NCBI GenBank assembly: GCA_028015205.1
Contig: CM051519.1
Span: 77,831,539-77,895,538 of the forward strand
Reading direction: 5' to 3'
DNA from: Mytilisepta virgata
Taxonomy: Eukaryota > Mollusca > Bivalvia > Mytilida > Mytilidae
Length of the DNA stretch: 64,000 nucleotides
Shown here: piece after piece, positions 60,101 to 64,000 of the stretch
Layout of the letters: every line of letters starts with the position of its first letter
How positions within the stretch are numbered: position 1 is the stretch's first letter
The notes under the pieces: generated by a model
Told to the model about the DNA's origin: nothing
Database searches by the model: none
Seen by the model: only the letters and a program-made list of their open reading frames with translations
Program-made: the position numbers and the translations under genes

Positions 60101-62839
60101 GCTGCAGGATGAGCTAACAGCTGATGACGGAATTGGAGAACAGTTACTGGTTCTTGATATTGTTGGAGAAATCAAGGGAGAGTCCAAATCATCTGAATCT
60201 TCAACCTCGTCAACAATCTCTGACTCCATTAGCATGTCTGCAATGTTGGTAAGATGTTTGTTCTAAAAAAATATATAAAAATCATTTAACTTATTAATTG
60301 TGAAAGAAGACTAAAATTGAAGCACATTGCAACATGACCTAAAATGTTTTTAAAGTGTAAATGAAATATTTTTTTTCTCAAAAATATTAATAACCCCATT
60401 ACACTAGATTTTATTTAAATGTGTGGGTGTGTTTTTTTATACTACAATGATGAGACATTTGTAAATGTTTTTAAAGGCATGAAAGGTGTCATTGTCCATT
60501 GAGGTATATCTTTATAAATATAATCAAACTAAAGATCATATACTTGATTCCTATACTTTTTGCACACTTTGATGCAAGGCATAATTATCTATTTGAAAGT
60601 ACATACAGTCATTTTAGTTTCTTTTTCTTCTTCTCTTTTCTTTTTCTTTTCCACAGCCTCTTGTGTGGCATTTTCTTTTCTTTTACTCTTGTTCTGAAGC
60701 AAAGACATAATTAATTATGGCATAAAATATGTACTTTATAAGTATACAATACAAAAAATCCTGATATCCAACACTGTTACATAAATTAAACAAGAATATG
60801 TCCAAGACATAATGCCCCATTTCCCAACATTTGGGATGGACGCACAAATGTACCAGAAAAACTAATTATGCCCCCCCTCACTTTCATAGATGTCAGTGTT
60901 AGAAATTAGCACTGGTCCACTAGAATATCCATGGCCACTAAAACTTACTGTGGGCTACCAGAATTTTAAAATTGGTGTATAATTTTAATATATGGAATAC
61001 ACATTTTTCTCTACTTAATATTTTTTTATTGGTTGGCTTTTGTCTAATTTGGTTGTAAAAATGTACGTCACACATGACTACTTGTGTAAATACTTACAGA
61101 TTTTGTTCCTGCTTTATCTTTCTTCTTTTTCTGTGAATCACTCTCATCATTGGACTTTCGTGATTTACTTGTTTCCTGTTAATGAATTAATATTTAAGTT
61201 AACAAAAAGACTCTTATAAAAAGGTGCATAACATTAACCGTTCATTAGAATGATTGTTTCATGCATGTTCATAAAATATAAATATGTATTTAAATTTGAA
61301 CAGTCAAATGTGACAGAACACCAATATTTCAAAGATTAATCTTAGCACACAGTTTTAAGTGCAATGTATGACCCATTACTACTACTAATTACTGATGAGT
61401 TTTTCCTTTTACGAGATAATTGGGAGTAGCTTTTATGTTTTTAGCTTAAGTAAAATTGACATTAAAAAGGCCAGGTTCAGAATGAAAAAACTACGGTATG
61501 TATTTAGGAAGGGAACAGAAACATTGTAACATTCTTTCTCTGGTCTAATGTACTTATTTTGGATATCTTTAAACTTTCAGAAATATTGATAATATCTTAC
61601 AAACACACATACATGTACATTGTATTCATACATGTATGTCATAAAACTTAAAGAGTAAATGTACTTTCCAAGGAGCAATTAATTTTCTTTATACCAAAAA
61701 AATTACCAGTGCAATAATGTACAGTATTTGTTCAAAATATATGCATGTGTCATGCACATAAACGCAACATCTTTTTGACATTCTGAAGGCTTTTCTAGGG
61801 TTATAGGATGCAGAAAAGCAGTTCCTTTGTTTTATTTCATCTTAAAATTTATGTCACTATGTATTAAGTGTCATGCAATACATTATAAATACTTCTTATC
61901 ACGTCTTTTTTATATTTACCTCTAAATTAACTGCCTTTCCTTTCCCCTTTCCTACTGTTGCTGAGATTGATTTTGCCTATTCAAATACAACAAAACAGCT
62001 GTGATTCAGTAACTGTCATCATGTCCATTAAAATAAGTCTCTTGTCAAAATATTAATCAGTGACAGTACATGTGTATGTATGCAAGTACCATAATAACAA
62101 AACTGAAACATGTGCATATTTACAGTGTTCATGATATTTTATAGTATTTTGATTTTGTGAATTTTGAAACTGAAGACCTGTTTGTATCAATGTCTTTTGT
62201 AAAAACACAGATGTCAACATTGCATTTTAATTTTGCATCAAACATGTCAAAAGTTATAATCAAGAATAAAAAAAATGGTCTTAATACATGTACATGCAAA
62301 AACATCTATTTTAATCTTTACCACTAAATGATTGCAAACTAAAATTTTACATTTATACCAATAAATATAGAAGTTGCAATGCCTGGCTAGGAACATGTAG
62401 CTACATGTATAATGACTACATTGGTTACATGTTAAACTCCTCTAATTCAAATAAAATTCAGACATGATTTTGCACCAAAAGGAAAAAGAAGGAAATTCAT
62501 CAAAAAGATAGGAAAAAAGGGGGTTAAGCCTTCTGAAAAATCAGTTTCTGACTTGTTTTACAAATCTGAACAACTATTGAAATTTGTTTTTCTATTGAAT
62601 AAATCTTATTTCCTTTATAAATCTGAAAAATCATGTCTGGAAATTAAGATCTGATTTATCTACTTTATTCTGATTGGTTGAGGTTGAGCTAACTGGTCTT
62701 CTTTCATCTTCAGCAATTGATTCTGCCATACGTTGTGTCAGCTTTCTCTCTCTTTTTGTTTCATCTGAAACAACAGAGGCAACATCACGGGGAGCTTCTG
62801 TCCTGTCCTGAAGTTCTTTCCTTGCACCAGCTTTTGAGT
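57089..62839 (-). CDS. BEN-domain-like nuclear protein (gene span, 5' partial, 9 exons)
   Basis: Nine exons join in one frame for about 505 residues, with GT/AG ends throughout. The order is: a charged N-terminal part (SKAGARKELQDRTEAPRDVA...ERKLTQRMAESIAEDE); lysine-rich segments (KKKKDKAGTKS; EAVEKKKKREEEKE) that look like nuclear-localisation signals; a long Ser/Thr-rich, probably disordered region (exon at 59,600-60,262); a short coiled-coil-like segment (VTIEGLEKDSREQNQNIYQL into VEQILHSLQYS); and a C-terminal module, WLLRRMFTLDELKGHSITG...PPLEDRQKLRVLYDIIIEKY. The last module fits the BEN fold pattern (L-r-lF--eEL---sltG---Ld--k---i). BEN proteins bind DNA or chromatin, often as repressors. 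The identification rests on this pattern only. The first visible exon opens in phase 2, so the start codon lies upstream. Confidence 0.75.
57678..57861 (-). CDS. BEN-like gene exon h (BEN domain, first part)
   Basis: 184 bp, with DSKWLLRRMFTLDELKGHSI and RPPLEDRQKLRVLY. The donor TATG|GTAAGC splits an aspartate codon. Confidence 0.92.
58719..58805 (-). CDS. BEN-like gene exon g
   Basis: 87 bp, GRYSDTSCANDANVTDSGSQ and EKLYNGFTK. Confidence 0.88.
59119..59211 (-). CDS. BEN-like gene exon f
   Basis: 93 bp, VEQILHSLQYSMKPMSMNSS and YMEPSSSNTSM. It continues the helical segment of exon e. Confidence 0.88.
59600..60262 (-). CDS. BEN-like gene exon e (Ser/Thr-rich)
   Basis: 663 bp, 221 residues. 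It has an acidic start (EIVDEVEDSDDLDSP), then a long S/T/P-rich stretch, and ends with a helical CHRLQVTIEGLEKDSREQNQ segment. Donor TGTCAA|GTAAGT. Confidence 0.93.
60607..60693 (-). CDS. BEN-like gene exon d
   Basis: 87 bp, NKSKRKENATQEAVEKKKKR followed by EEEKETKMT. Donor ATGACT|GTATGT. Confidence 0.85.
61098..61175 (-). CDS. BEN-like gene exon c
   Basis: 78 bp, ETSKSRKSNDESDSQKKKKD and a basic tail. Donor AAATCT|GTAAGT. Confidence 0.85.
61920..61976 (-). CDS. BEN-like gene exon b
   Basis: 57 bp, AKSISATVGKGKGKAVNLE, phase 0 at both ends. Confidence 0.8.
62664..62839 (-). CDS. BEN-like gene exon a (first visible)
   Basis: 176 bp. Acceptor CATTTTAG|AC, donor AATAAA|GTAGAT. It opens with two bases of a split codon, so at least one more 5' exon exists. 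No convincing candidate was found up to 64,000. Confidence 0.8.
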
Positions 62840-64000
62840 CTAAAATGTTTCAAAATATTGTTCTTATTATCAAGAAAAGCACATGAAAGCATCTGTTGTG
62901 TACATACCTAATAAGATAAAAGTTCTACAGCCTAAAATTTAATACTTGCATTGATAAGTATATTAAATTTAAAATAAATTGTCGGGTACTGGTAGTATGT
63001 TTTTATTTTATTTGGTATACAGATATACATATTAAATTCAAATAAATTGTCGGGTAGTATGTTTTTTTTATTTGGTATGCATGTACATATGTGTATATAC
63101 ATGTATATATACTTTTAAAATGGTGCACAACAACATCAAATACATGTATGATGTTAAAATAAAATAATAATTAAAGTCAAAAGACAATAATTAATAATCA
63201 AATTTGCGGATATTTCGCTGGACCAACCAGCTTCATCAGCGCTTGTAATCTGATATGAGGTCACTGTTTGACTGTGTGTTGAACATAATCAATAGCGCAT
63301 AAATAAATTGAACCGCTTTTCTTTTGAATTTTCTAAATGGTACTTCTCAGGTCTAAATGTACTGGTACTGTACATGTACATCTAAAATAACTATGACAAT
63401 GTATGACAAAACAATTGTTCCAGAACAGTAAGAACTATGTCCTATACATGTAGTACTATTGGTACTGCTAGATGTCACTGCAAGATTGTTCACCATTTTG
63501 ATTGTTGAAAGTCAAAAATAATAAAATTTAAAAAGCTTAAATACTGTTATACAAACCTGATCTGTCACATCAGCTGTGTTTAAAGGATGCACATGCGATC
63601 AGTATTCAATAAGAGGATCTTGAAAACTTGCATTTCTTTTTCAAGAAACTGGCATGCATAAACTAATCTAAAATCAATTGAACAATTGTTAAATACATTG
63701 TACATGTTATACTGTGACAATTAGTTTAATCATATTTATTTATACTGGATTTGGAAACAAGCTAAATGCTTCTATAAACCCCTCTCCAGTTTGCAGGTGC
63801 GGCCTTTGCAGTGGCCCCATTGAGCCTAATCTTATCGAACTGTGACAATTACACATGTTATTTGAACTTATATAGCTATCCTTACAGAAATTTACAATAT
63901 ACAATGTATAGTACTGTATATTGTATAATATTACAACAACAAAAGTATGATGCTTTGAATAAATAATAAAGGAGGAATGTCCATGGGACAGGGATGCCCC
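62840..64000. other. 5' intron or upstream region of the BEN-like gene
   Basis: No further exon could be supported. Visible are a two-copy ~75-bp repeat (AAATTGTCGGGTA...GTATGTTTTT, about 62,978-63,080), a hairpin GCTGG-ACCAA-CCAGC near 63,219-63,233, and the start of a dispersed repeat at the window edge (AGGAATGTCCATGGGACAGG, from 63,972). Confidence 0.5.

Noticed and set aside
63541..63600. Possible 17-bp mini-exon upstream of the BEN-like gene (CAG|CTGATG...CAG|GTTTGT)
   Set aside because: In the phase needed to join the next exon it contains a stop codon, so it cannot be the missing coding exon as drawn.

Overview
This is a eukaryotic, AT-rich, intron- and repeat-dense window. The best guess is a marine bivalve, probably a mytilid mussel. 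That rests on general recognition: short exons in kilobase introns, Helitron-like elements with a ~166-bp tandem core, abundant TACATGTA-type sequence, and dispersed repeats that I associate with mussel genomes. No database search was possible.

Layout. (1) 1-14,151 is a giant inverted repeat. A left arm of at least 6,756 bp, open at the window start, faces a nearly identical right arm across a 672-bp spacer. The arms hold minisatellites and non-autonomous mobile elements but no convincing gene. (2) 14,152-28,541 is intergenic. It holds a third copy of two of the arm minisatellites, a 166-bp-core Helitron-like element, a rhodopsin-like GPCR reading frame broken by one in-frame TGA, a tandem array interrupted by a tRNA-His gene, a second hairpin-ended element family, and a LINE reverse-transcriptase relic. 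(3) 28,542-53,126 on the minus strand is cytosolic seryl-tRNA synthetase (SARS1). I rebuilt it exon by exon: 11 coding exons, 509 codons, all with GT/AG junctions. Its introns hold nested elements and tandem arrays. (4) 53,394-57,088 is the intergenic stretch upstream of SARS1. It holds an inverted-repeat hAT-like element and two different arrays whose CpG-containing palindromic cores recur about every 20 bp and every 9-12 bp. (5) 57,089-62,839 on the minus strand is a nine-exon, 5'-partial gene whose C-terminus looks like a BEN domain.

The two good protein genes lie head-to-tail on the minus strand and have no obvious functional link. SARS1 is a housekeeping translation enzyme. The BEN protein is probably a nuclear DNA-binding or chromatin factor. 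The most unusual content is structural: the giant palindrome, and three unrelated short-motif arrays with a fixed core and roughly two-helical-turn spacing. In two of these arrays the spacer sequences are conserved between copies of the array.
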